Assembly (NCBI GenBank): GCA_039916225.1
Contig: JBDSLU010000009.1
Coordinates: forward strand, 1 to 26,802
From: JBDSLU01 sp039916225
Lineage (GTDB): Bacteria > Acidobacteriota > Vicinamibacteria > Vicinamibacterales > Vicinamibacteraceae
Direction of reading: 5' to 3'
DNA length: 26,802 nt
Part shown: positions 7,129 to 14,049 of the stretch, one piece after another
Layout: every line of letters starts with the position of its first letter
How positions within the stretch are numbered: position 1 is the first letter of the stretch
Made by a program: the position numbers and the translations under genes
Notes under the pieces: generated by a model
Databases searched by the model: none
What the model was told of the DNA's origin: nothing
Seen by the model: the letters and a program-made list of their open reading frames with translations, nothing else

Positions 7129-7989
7129 TCAGCCCCGCTGCGACGCGCGCAGCGCCGAGATCTGTTCGGAGACGAGGCCGACGAGGAAGATGATCACCGC
7201 GAACATGATCGCGAGGACCGCGCCGTTCGGGATGTGGCGATCGCGGAAGACGTTCCAGATGCCGTAGATGACGCCGACCGCGAACGACAGCGCGCTCAGC
7301 GGCAGGAAGATGCGCATCGGGCTGAAGATCGTGATCACCCGGAGCAGGATCAGGAAGAACTTCACGCCGTCGCGGGCGAAGCGGATCTTCGAGTGGCCGG
7401 TCCGCTGGCGGGCCATCACCGGCTCGAAGCGGACCGAGTGGCCGGCCCGGATGAAGCTCAAGGTGATCGTCGTCGGCGACGAGAACCCGTTCGGCAGCAG
7501 GCCGAGGAAGTCGCGGACGTGCTCGCGCCGCATGGCGCGGAACCCCGAGGTGAGGTCGGGGATGTGACGGCCGGCGAGGTAGCCGGCGAGCCAGTTGAGC
7601 AGGGCGTTGCCGACACGGCGACGGCCAGACGCCTGCGTCGAGGCGTCTCGCGCGCCGACGACGAGGTCGTACTCGCCGAGGCTCTCGACGAGGCGGCAGG
7701 CGTCTTCCGGCTTGTGCTGGCCGTCGCCATCGAGGATCAGCACGAACTCGCCGGTGGCGCGGCGAATGCCCGACTTCACCGAGGCGCCGTTGCCCTTGTT
7801 GTAGGGATGCCGCACCACGACGGCGCCGGCGTCGGTCGCGTGCGCCGCCGTGTCGTCGGTCGAGCCGTCGTCGACGACGAGGATCTCGTGCCACGCGGCG
7901 GCCTGGCGCAGTGCCCGCACCACGGCGCCGACCGCGGCACCTTCGTTGAACGCCGGAATGACGATCGAGGTCGACGCGGGATCAGCCAT
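7129..7989 (-). CDS. Glycosyltransferase family 2 with C-terminal membrane helices
   Basis: A 286-residue GT2 enzyme. The catalytic domain shows SIVIPAFNEGAAVGAVV (8-24), LVVDDGSTDDTAAH (37-50), HPYNKGNGASVKSGI (61-75) and LDGDGQHKPED (86-96), with the metal-binding Asp87 and Asp89. PDLTSGFRAMRR is the acceptor-side motif of DPM/DPG-like enzymes. Two or three hydrophobic helices follow, at about 210-245 and 257-278, so the protein is membrane-anchored and probably makes a polyprenyl-phosphate-linked sugar or acts on a lipid-linked glycan. Its start overlaps the preceding GT2 gene by eight bases, and the GT-C gene begins seven bases after its stop codon, so the three are likely one translational unit. 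Donor sugar not determinable. Confidence 0.9.
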   Translation of the reverse strand: MADPASTSIVIPAFNEGAAVGAVVRALRQAAAWHEILVVDDGSTDDTAAHATDAGAVVVRHPYNKGNGASVKSGIRRATGEFVLILDGDGQHKPEDACRLVESLGEYDLVVGARDASTQASGRRRVGNALLNWLAGYLAGRHIPDLTSGFRAMRREHVRDFLGLLPNGFSSPTTITLSFIRAGHSVRFEPVMARQRTGHSKIRFARDGVKFFLILLRVITIFSPMRIFLPLSALSFAVGVIYGIWNVFRDRHIPNGAVLAIMFAVIIFLVGLVSEQISALRASQRG

Positions 7990-8995
7990 GCCGCGTGGCC
8001 GTCCCGACCAGCCTGCGTTCGGCGTCGGCCGGCGCCTCGACCTTCGGGCCGGGCAGATCGAGCTCCAGCTTGCGGACGCGATACTGCACGTCCTCGAGGA
8101 TCTTGCGGCTGCCCGAGATGAGGTCGGCGACGAGGCCGATCAGCAGCACCTGGAACCCGACGATGAGCAACACCGCGGCGAGGATGAGCGACTGCAGCTT
8201 CCCGTAGCCGCTGCCGGTCCAGTAGTAATAGAGGAAGCGGAGCGAGATGATCAGGCCGGCGAGGAGAAACGTGCCGCCGATGTAGGAGAAGACCTTCAGC
8301 GGCTCGTACGACGCGTAGATGCGGACGATGGTCGCCGCCGAGCGCTTGATGTAGCCGAACATGCTGTCGAAGAGGCGCGACTCGCGGGCCACGGCGTTGG
8401 TCCGGACCTCGACGTGGGCGATGGCCATCCGCCGCTTGCCGGCCTGGATGATCGACTCGAGGGTGTAGGAGAAGTCCGAGACGATCGTCATCCGCAGCGC
8501 GGCGTCGCGGGTGTAGGCGCGGAAGCCGCTGGTGGTGTCCGGCACCTGCGTGCCCGATACCTGCCGAACCACCCAGCTGCCCAGCCGTTGCAGCAGCTTC
8601 TTCGACCCCGACATGTGCCCGATCGCCTGGATGTTGCGATCGCCGATGCAGATGTCAGCTTCGCCGGCGAGCAGCGGCGCCAGCAACTGCGGGATGTCGC
8701 CGCCGGCGTACTGGTTGTCGGCGTCGGTGTTGACGATGTAGTCGGCGCCGGCCTTCAGCGCCGCGTCGATGCCGGCGGTAAAGGCTGCGGCGAGGCCCTT
8801 GCGGCGGCGGAAACGTACCACGTGATGGACACCGCAGGCGCGCGCGACGTCCGCCGTGCCATCACGCGAGCCGTCGTCGATCACCAGCCACTCGACGACG
8901 TCGATGCCGGGCACCGCCGTCGGCAGATCACGAAGCGTCGCCGGCAGCGCATCGGCCTCGTTCAAGCACGGGATCTGGATGACCAGCTTGATCAC
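7982..8995 (-). CDS. Glycosyltransferase family 2, membrane-anchored
   Basis: A 337-residue GT2 enzyme. Motifs: LVIQIPCLNEADALPATL (4-21), LVIDDGSRDGTADVA (37-51), FRRRKGLAAAFTAGIDAAL (62-80) and VNTDADNQYAG (88-98), where Asp91 and Asp93 form the metal site, and PDTTSGFRAYTR. Two strongly hydrophobic helices near the C-terminus (FLLAGLIISLRFLYYY and LILAAVLLIVGFQVLLIGLV) anchor it, followed by a charged tail. DADNQY in place of the common DGDGQH marks a different GT2 subgroup from its downstream neighbour. I chose the GTG at 8995: it gives a GTGA overlap with the stop of the upstream GT4 gene and places the catalytic fold right at the N-terminus. The frame stays open to 9628, but the added residues look like a shadow of the GT4 gene. 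Confidence 0.88.
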   Translation of the reverse strand: MIKLVIQIPCLNEADALPATLRDLPTAVPGIDVVEWLVIDDGSRDGTADVARACGVHHVVRFRRRKGLAAAFTAGIDAALKAGADYIVNTDADNQYAGGDIPQLLAPLLAGEADICIGDRNIQAIGHMSGSKKLLQRLGSWVVRQVSGTQVPDTTSGFRAYTRDAALRMTIVSDFSYTLESIIQAGKRRMAIAHVEVRTNAVARESRLFDSMFGYIKRSAATIVRIYASYEPLKVFSYIGGTFLLAGLIISLRFLYYYWTGSGYGKLQSLILAAVLLIVGFQVLLIGLVADLISGSRKILEDVQYRVRKLELDLPGPKVEAPADAERRLVGTATRHG

Positions 8996-10026
8996 GCGCC
9001 CACCAGCCGATCGATGACGCCGTGCCAGGTGACCTCGGAGGCGCGGGCGTGGCCAGCATCGCCGAGGGCGGCGGCGTGCGCGCGGTCGCCGTGCAGCCGG
9101 GCGAAGGCCGCGCCGACCGCCTCGGGGTGCGGATCGACGATGGCGCCGTTGACACCGTCGAGGACGAACTCCAGCGGCCCGCCGGCGTCGGTGGCGGTGA
9201 TCACGGGCTTGCGGGCCAGGAAGGCTTCGAGCGTCACGTATCCGAAGTCCTCGTCGAAGGGCGCATAGACGACGCCGAGCGCGCCGGCGTAGAGGTCGAG
9301 CAGCGTGCGATCGTCGACGGCGCCGAGGAACGTCACCCGATCGCCCAGCCCGAGCGACTCGACCAGCCGTTCGGTGTTGGCCCGCTGCGTGCCGTCGCCA
9401 GCGATGACCAGCCGCAGCGGCCGGTCGACATGGGCCAGCGCCCGCACCGCCAGATCGATCCGCTTGACGCTCTCGATGCGGCCGACCGAGAGGATGTAGT
9501 CGCCGTAGGGACCGGGCCGGATCTGCTCGGCCAGTCTGGGCGGATGATACAGCGCCTCGGCGTGCAGGCCATTGTAGCGGGCCAGCCGGTTGGCGGTGTT
9601 CTGGGCGTTGGCGAAGAGCCGGCGGCACTCACCGAGCATGTCGCGATCGAGCGCGATGAGGCGATCGCGGAGCCCGACGTCACCCTCGACGTGGTGGAAG
9701 TCGCTGTAGACGGTGCCAGCCAGCTCGTAGCCGGCCCGGTACTGGTGGATCAGCCAGGCGACCTTGTGCGGGTGGCGGACGAAATAGGAGGGGAACTTGG
9801 TGCCGATGGCCAGGTCGATGCGGGTGCCGTTGCTCTCGCTGAGGTCGAGGAAGCGCCAGGCCGCGGCGTGGGCCAGGATTTCGTCCTTGGGGTACCACTT
9901 GAAGGGCACGCTGACCAGCTCGGCCTCGTGACCATGCACTCGGAGCTGCCGGATCAGCTCGCGGACGTGGTACTCGGCGCCCCCCTCGACGAAGGGGACC
10001 TGGGCTTCGCAAACGACGATGCGCAT
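8992..10026 (-). CDS. Glycosyltransferase family 4 (GT-B), first gene of glycan cluster
   Basis: A 344-residue GT-B enzyme. The N-terminus MRIVVCEAQVPFVEGGAEYH has the typical GGAE loop (15-18). The C-terminal donor-binding domain carries ILSVGRIESVKRIDLAVRAL (178-197), VIAGDGTQ (207-214), VTFLGAVDD and FDEDFGYVTLEAF (257-269), where Glu259 and Glu267 form the E-x7-E motif of retaining GT4 enzymes. No membrane segment is evident, so it should act at the cytoplasmic side. It is the promoter-proximal gene of the minus-strand cluster and its start faces mraZ across about 200 bases. Its stop overlaps the next gene's GTG start. No convincing Shine-Dalgarno sequence precedes the ATG at 10026; a short leader or leaderless start is possible. 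Confidence 0.9.
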   Translation of the reverse strand: MRIVVCEAQVPFVEGGAEYHVRELIRQLRVHGHEAELVSVPFKWYPKDEILAHAAAWRFLDLSESNGTRIDLAIGTKFPSYFVRHPHKVAWLIHQYRAGYELAGTVYSDFHHVEGDVGLRDRLIALDRDMLGECRRLFANAQNTANRLARYNGLHAEALYHPPRLAEQIRPGPYGDYILSVGRIESVKRIDLAVRALAHVDRPLRLVIAGDGTQRANTERLVESLGLGDRVTFLGAVDDRTLLDLYAGALGVVYAPFDEDFGYVTLEAFLARKPVITATDAGGPLEFVLDGVNGAIVDPHPEAVGAAFARLHGDRAHAAALGDAGHARASEVTWHGVIDRLVGA

Positions 10027-10160
10027 CGGCGCCGTGGAGCTTACCCGCTCCCGTCAACGATCGGACACAATCCCTGGTGGTTGGTCTTTCGCCCCATCAT
10101 GGACGGCCGGCGAACAAAACACGTAACGCCTTGTGCTCGACGGGGTTACGAAGATTGCCG
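10027..10160. other. Divergent intergenic region, glycan-cluster side
   Basis: It separates the glycan cluster (leftward) from the mraZ promoter (rightward), so the promoter for the glycan cluster is expected here. TTGACG reads on the minus strand at 10057-10052, but no good -10 stands at 16-18 bases from it, so I do not call a promoter. CGTAAC (10122-10127) and GTTACG (10145-10150) form a short inverted repeat with a 17-base spacer. A 21-codon ORF at 10099-10164 has no support. Confidence 0.4.
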
Positions 10161-10189
10161 TTGACACGCTGGGGGGCCAGTCCTACTCT
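10161..10189 (+). promoter_or_regulatory. Probable sigma-70-type promoter of the dcw cluster
   Basis: A perfect -35 TTGACA (10161-10166) is followed after 17 bases by TACTCT (10184-10189), which keeps the three key -10 positions (T, A and final T). It would start transcription at about 10195-10198, inside the AGTGG boxes and about 30 bases before the mraZ start, as expected for an autorepressed mraZ promoter. Confidence 0.6.
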
Positions 10190-10192
10190 CTC

Positions 10193-10217
10193 AGTGGCCC
10201 AAAGTGGAGCCGAGTGG
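10193..10217 (+). promoter_or_regulatory. MraZ operator: three AGTGG boxes at 10-bp period
   Basis: AGTGG occurs at 10193-10197, 10203-10207 and 10213-10217, exactly one helical turn apart; the second and third extend to AGTGGAG. A degenerate fourth (CGTCG) falls at 10223-10227. MraZ is known to bind short direct repeats of a TGG-type core at 10-bp spacing upstream of its own gene and to repress the cluster. Here the boxes cover the expected transcription start, and the third touches the ribosome-binding site. Confidence 0.75.
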
Positions 10218-10219
10218 AG
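10216..10219 (+). promoter_or_regulatory. Ribosome-binding site of mraZ
   Basis: GGAG lies eight bases before the GTG at 10228, supporting that start over the in-frame GTG at 10204. It shares two bases with the third AGTGG box, so operator and translation signal overlap. Confidence 0.6.
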
Positions 10220-10227
10220 TGGCGTCG

Positions 10228-10677
10228 GTGCTAAGGGGCAGTCACCAGGCGAAAATTGACGAAAAGGGGCGCCTCAAGCTCCCCACCACCTTCCGCTCGC
10301 AGATGGATGCGACGTGGAAGACGGCATCCGTCTACCTGACGTGCGACGACTCCAACGGCACATACGTCCGAGTTTACCCCCTTCCGGTGTGGGAAGGCGT
10401 CGAAGAAAAGCTCCTGAAGATGCCATCCACCGACTTGGCCCGGCGCCGCTTCCAGCGGTGGACCAGCTTGTATGGCCAGGAAGGCGAAATCGACTCCCAG
10501 GGACGCGTGCTGATTCCGCCGCAGCTCCGCGACCCGGCCCTGATGCAGGGCGACGTGGTCGTGCTGGGCAGTGGTGATTTTCTCGAAGTCTGGAACCTCG
10601 AGCGCTTCACCAGCCAGACCGACACCGAAAAGCTCACGGTCGACGATCACAACCGGTTGTCCGAGTTCGGGATCTGA
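10228..10677 (+). CDS. mraZ: Transcriptional regulator MraZ
   Basis: A 149-residue protein with two AbrB-like SpoVT/MraZ repeats. Each repeat carries the D-x-x-G-R signature: DEKGRLKLPTTFR (11-23) and DSQGRVLIPPQLR (89-101). MraZ forms a ring-shaped oligomer and binds repeats in its own promoter, controlling the division and wall cluster. The family almost always starts M-[FL]-R-G; here that is encoded by GTG CTA AGG GGC at 10228, so I place the start there. The in-frame GTG at 10204 would add eight residues and would lie inside the operator. Length is close to the family's usual size (about 145-150). It is the first gene of the plus-strand cluster, eight bases ahead of rsmH. Confidence 0.95.
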   Translation: MLRGSHQAKIDEKGRLKLPTTFRSQMDATWKTASVYLTCDDSNGTYVRVYPLPVWEGVEEKLLKMPSTDLARRRFQRWTSLYGQEGEIDSQGRVLIPPQLRDPALMQGDVVVLGSGDFLEVWNLERFTSQTDTEKLTVDDHNRLSEFGI

Positions 10678-10685
10678 CGGCGACC

Positions 10686-11579
10686 ATGACGGGGCATGCG
10701 CCGGTGATGGTCGCCGAGGCGCTGCGCTGGCTGGAGCCGGCGCGGGGCGGCGTGTTCGTGGATTGCACCCTGGGGCTGGGCGGGCACTCGCAGGCGCTGC
10801 TCGATGGCGGGGCATCGCGGGTGATCGCCATCGATCGCGACGCGGAGGCCATTGCCATGGCGCGTGAGCGGCTCGACGGCTACGGCGATCGGGTGGACAT
10901 CGCCCACGCCAACTATCGCGATCTCGGCGCCGTGCTCGACGCTCGCGGCCTCGTCGCCGTCGACGGCGTGCTCGCCGACCTCGGCGTGTCGTCGATGCAG
11001 CTCGACGCGGTCGAGCGCGGCTTCAGCTTCCGCGGCGACGCGCCGCTCGACATGCGGATGGATCGCAGCCAGGGGCCGACGGTGGCCGAGCGGCTGCTCG
11101 ACGTGACGGAAGGCGAGCTGGCCGACGTGATCTACCAGTACGGCGAGGAGCGGCATTCACGGCGCATCGCCCGCGCCCTGGTCAGGGCCCGCGACGAGCG
11201 GCCGGTGGCGACCACCGGCGAGCTGGCCGCGATCGTCCGGCGCTCGGTGCCGCACCGCGGCTATCAGCGCATCGATCCGGCGACGCGCACTTTCCAGGCG
11301 CTGCGCATCTGGGTCAACGGCGAGCTCGAGGGCCTCGAGCAGTTCGTGCGCGACGTGGTCTCGCGTCTGCGGACGGGCGCCCGGTTGGTCGTGATCGCCT
11401 TCCACTCGCTCGAAGATCGCATCGTCAAGCACACCCTGCGCGGCCTCGACCGCGAGGCCGGCCTGGTGCGCGTGCTGACGGCGCGGCCCGAGATCGCCGG
11501 CGATGACGAACTGGCCGGCAACCCGCGCGCTCGCAGCGCCAAGCTGCGCGCCGCCGAGCGGATGGCGGCAGGAGCCTGA
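10686..11579 (+). CDS. rsmH: 16S rRNA (cytosine(1402)-N4)-methyltransferase RsmH
   Basis: A 297-residue SAM-dependent methyltransferase that modifies N4 of C1402 in 16S rRNA, also known as MraW. Motifs: HAPVMVAEAL (4-13), FVDCTLGLGGHSQALL (24-39) for SAM binding, AIDRD (48-52), DLGVSSMQLDAVERGFSFRG (98-117) followed by PLDMRMD (120-126), and near the C-terminus the FHSLEDRIVKH stretch followed by NPRARSAKLRAAER. All are highly characteristic and the length is close to normal. It follows mraZ directly, the universal arrangement of this cluster. The Shine-Dalgarno signal is weak. The ftsL start comes two bases after its stop. Confidence 0.97.
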   Translation: MTGHAPVMVAEALRWLEPARGGVFVDCTLGLGGHSQALLDGGASRVIAIDRDAEAIAMARERLDGYGDRVDIAHANYRDLGAVLDARGLVAVDGVLADLGVSSMQLDAVERGFSFRGDAPLDMRMDRSQGPTVAERLLDVTEGELADVIYQYGEERHSRRIARALVRARDERPVATTGELAAIVRRSVPHRGYQRIDPATRTFQALRIWVNGELEGLEQFVRDVVSRLRTGARLVVIAFHSLEDRIVKHTLRGLDREAGLVRVLTARPEIAGDDELAGNPRARSAKLRAAERMAAGA

Positions 11580-11581
11580 CG

Positions 11582-12010
11582 ATGGACTTCGAACACGCCA
11601 TCAAGATGGACGTCCGCAACAACCCGATCGTGCGCGAGCTCGATCAGGCGCGGCAGCGCGAGCTGTGGCGATGGATGCTGGTCGGCGGGGCGCTGGTCGG
11701 CGTCATCCTCTTCTCGTTGTGGCAGCGCTTCAGCGTGATGCGCGTCGCCACGCAGATCGAAAGCACCGAACGCGATCTGGGCCAGGCCCGCGAGCTGCGG
11801 CGCCGGCTGCGCCTCGACGTCGAGCGCCTGTCGGCGCCGCGCCGCATCGAGCAGCTGGCGCTGCGCGCGCACATGGTCCACGCCGACCGCCTGACGACGC
11901 GGATCATCGTCCGCCCGGCCAAAGACGCCGACCGTGAACAGGTCGTCGCGCATGCCGAGCCGCAGATCGCCGCCGTGACGCCGCGCCTGCGGACCGAGGC
12001 GCATCGATGA
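11582..12010 (+). CDS. ftsL: Cell division protein FtsL (septum formation initiator-like)
   Basis: A 142-residue single-pass membrane protein between rsmH and ftsI, the standard ftsL position. A cytoplasmic N-terminus of about 30 residues precedes one transmembrane helix (about 31-49). A heptad-like charged coiled coil follows (about 53-82), ending in LSAPRRIEQLALRAHMV (83-99), which resembles the L-x-D/T-P-x-R-I-E-x-x-A motif of FtsL/FtsB/DivIC proteins. Such proteins form a complex with FtsQ and FtsB and activate FtsW/FtsI at the septum. A tail of about 40 residues without recognisable features follows. AGGAG lies seven bases before the start, inside the end of rsmH. The stop overlaps the ftsI start (ATGA). 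FtsL is poorly conserved, so identity rests largely on topology, the motif and position. Confidence 0.85.
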   Translation: MDFEHAIKMDVRNNPIVRELDQARQRELWRWMLVGGALVGVILFSLWQRFSVMRVATQIESTERDLGQARELRRRLRLDVERLSAPRRIEQLALRAHMVHADRLTTRIIVRPAKDADREQVVAHAEPQIAAVTPRLRTEAHR

Positions 12011-14049
12011 ACGACTGGCGCGCTACTTTCGCCCGCCGGCTGAGCGTGCTCGCCGGTTTCTTCGTCGCCTGGATCGGCGTCGTCGAGGCGCGCCTCGTGT
12101 ATCTGCACGTCGTCCAGCATTCGGCGCTGCTCGAGCGCGCCGACGAACAGCAGCAGTCGCGGCAGGCCATCCCCGCGCCGCGTGGCGAGATCACTGCCCG
12201 CGACGGCAGCCCGATCGCGATGTCGACGCCCGGCTTCGCGCTGGAGGCGACCCGGTCGCTGATTCCCGACCCCGAGGCGACGGCGGAGCGGCTGTGCCGC
12301 GTTCTCCACGATTGCGATGCCGCCGCTCGCCAGGTACTGGTCAGGCAGCTGCGCTGGAGCGGCCGCGGCTCGCGCTACGTGTTCCTCCGCCGCAAGCTGC
12401 AGGACGACGAAGTGGCGGCCCTGCGGCCGCTCATCAAGGACGTCGAGCCGAACATCCGTGTCGTCGAGGTGTCGCAGCGCTCCTATCCCGGCGGCAGCGG
12501 CGGGGCGCACCTCATCGGCTTCACGGACATCGACAACAAGGGCCAGACCGGCATCGAGTTGGCGATGGAGAGCATCCTCGCCGGCCGCCCCGGACTGCAG
12601 CTGGTGATCAAGTCGCCCCTGCGCGGCCACTCGCGCCTGCTGACGCGGCTGCTCCGCGCGCCGGTCACTGGTGCGACCGTCGAGACGACCATCGATCGCG
12701 ATCTCCAGTACATGGCCGAGCGCACGCTGGCCGAGGCCGTCGAGGAGCACGACGCCGACGGCGGCGCGGTCGTGGTGATGGATCCGCAGAACGGCGAGAT
12801 CCTGGCGCTGGCCAACTTCCCGACCTTCGACCTCAACGACTACGGCATCGCCACCGACGAGCAGAAGCTCAATCGCGCCGCCCAGCACATCTACGAACCA
12901 GGCTCGACCTTCAAGTCGTTCATCGCCGCGGCGGCGCTCGAAGTGCTGCACATGCCGACGTCGCGGATGTTCGACACCAGCGCCGGCTACATCAGCTTCG
13001 GCCCGCGCCGCATCCACGACATGCACCGCTACCAGGCGCTGTCGTTCATGGACGTGATCGTCAAGTCGAGCAACGTCGGCGCGATCAAGATCGGCCAGGC
13101 TCTCGGGTCCGACGTGGTCAGCCGCTACGTCTATCGCTTCGGCTTCGGCGAGGCGCTGGCCCGCGACATCCCGCATCAGCGGTCCGGGCTGGTCGACAAG
13201 CGGCTGCCGCAGTTCAAGCCGAGCGAGCTGGCCTCGGTGTCGATGGGCTACCAGATCGGCGTCACGCCGCTGCAGATGGTCGCCGCGGTCGGCTCGATCG
13301 CCAACGGCGGGGAACTGATCGCGCCGCACGTGGTGCGCGCGACGATCGTCGACGGGGTCCGCACCGAAGCCCCGCGGCAGGTCGTCCGCCGGACGATCCC
13401 GACCGAGATTGCCGACGACCTCACCGACATCCTCGAGCAGGTGGTCGAGCGCGGCACCGCCAAGTCGGCGCGGATCCCCGGCTACACGCTCGCCGGCAAG
13501 ACCGGCACCGCCGAGAAGCTCGAGAACGGCCGCTACTCGAAGGTCCACAACAACGTGTCGTTCGTCGGCTTCGTGCCGTCGCGGCACCCGCGGGCGGTGA
13601 TCCTCGCGGTGCTCGACTCGCCGCGCAAGGGCGGCCGGACGGGCGGCGCCGTGGCGGCGCCGATCTTCCGTGCCGTCGCCGAGGCCACGCTGCGCCGGCT
13701 CGGCGTGCCGCCGAATGCACCGGATCCGCACGGCCTGGTGGCCGGCGCCAACGAGCCGACCGGCCCGACGCCGGTGAGCCTGCCGATGTTCCCGCGCGGG
13801 CAGGTCATGGAAGTGACGCCGGCGATGGCGCTGGCGGACGGTACCGTTCCCGACGTGCGCGGCCTGTCGGCGCGTGACGCGTCGCGCGTCCTGTTCGCCG
13901 CCGGTGTCCAGCCGCGCCTGTCGGGCAGCGGCGTCGTCTCGCGTCAGCTGCCCGCGCCGGGCACCGTCATCCGGCCCGGCCAGACCTGCGACCTCGTCCT
14001 GGTCCGCTCGGTCGCGCAACCCTATCCCGAGCGCGGTCTCGAGCCATGA
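12007..14049 (+). CDS. ftsI: Septal peptidoglycan transpeptidase FtsI/PBP3 with C-terminal PASTA domain
   Basis: A 680-residue class B penicillin-binding protein that crosslinks septal peptidoglycan in the periplasm. Order of parts: an N-terminal membrane anchor (about 12-34), the dimerisation region beginning PRGEITARDGSPIA, and the transpeptidase domain with Ser300-Thr-Phe-Lys303 (the active-site S-x-x-K), Ser354-Ser-Asn356 (S-x-N) and Lys498-Thr-Gly-Thr501 (K-T-G-T). A single PASTA domain (about 612-667) begins VPDVRGLSARDA and ends in a DLVLV strand. PASTA-bearing FtsI resembles SpoVD/PBP2x-like proteins; PASTA domains are thought to bind wall fragments. GAGG precedes the start by seven bases. 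It overlaps ftsL and murE by four bases each (ATGA), suggesting strict translational coupling. Confidence 0.96.
   Translation: MNDWRATFARRLSVLAGFFVAWIGVVEARLVYLHVVQHSALLERADEQQQSRQAIPAPRGEITARDGSPIAMSTPGFALEATRSLIPDPEATAERLCRVLHDCDAAARQVLVRQLRWSGRGSRYVFLRRKLQDDEVAALRPLIKDVEPNIRVVEVSQRSYPGGSGGAHLIGFTDIDNKGQTGIELAMESILAGRPGLQLVIKSPLRGHSRLLTRLLRAPVTGATVETTIDRDLQYMAERTLAEAVEEHDADGGAVVVMDPQNGEILALANFPTFDLNDYGIATDEQKLNRAAQHIYEPGSTFKSFIAAAALEVLHMPTSRMFDTSAGYISFGPRRIHDMHRYQALSFMDVIVKSSNVGAIKIGQALGSDVVSRYVYRFGFGEALARDIPHQRSGLVDKRLPQFKPSELASVSMGYQIGVTPLQMVAAVGSIANGGELIAPHVVRATIVDGVRTEAPRQVVRRTIPTEIADDLTDILEQVVERGTAKSARIPGYTLAGKTGTAEKLENGRYSKVHNNVSFVGFVPSRHPRAVILAVLDSPRKGGRTGGAVAAPIFRAVAEATLRRLGVPPNAPDPHGLVAGANEPTGPTPVSLPMFPRGQVMEVTPAMALADGTVPDVRGLSARDASRVLFAAGVQPRLSGSGVVSRQLPAPGTVIRPGQTCDLVLVRSVAQPYPERGLEP

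Noticed and set aside
7982..9628. N-terminally extended GT2 protein
   Set aside because: The extra 211 residues are a shadow of the GT4 gene; GTG at 8995 starts the GT2 fold at once.
10099..10164. 21-codon ORF upstream of mraZ as a leader peptide
   Set aside because: It ends inside the -35 of the mraZ promoter, so it would not be on the mraZ transcript, and it has no ribosome-binding site.
10204..10227. Earlier GTG start for mraZ
   Set aside because: It lies in the AGTGG operator and adds eight residues before the conserved M-L-R-G start; GGAG fits the GTG at 10228.
11644..14019. Long minus-strand ORF (791 codons) opposite ftsL and ftsI
   Set aside because: Composition typical of an antisense shadow; the sense strand has complete FtsL/FtsI motifs.
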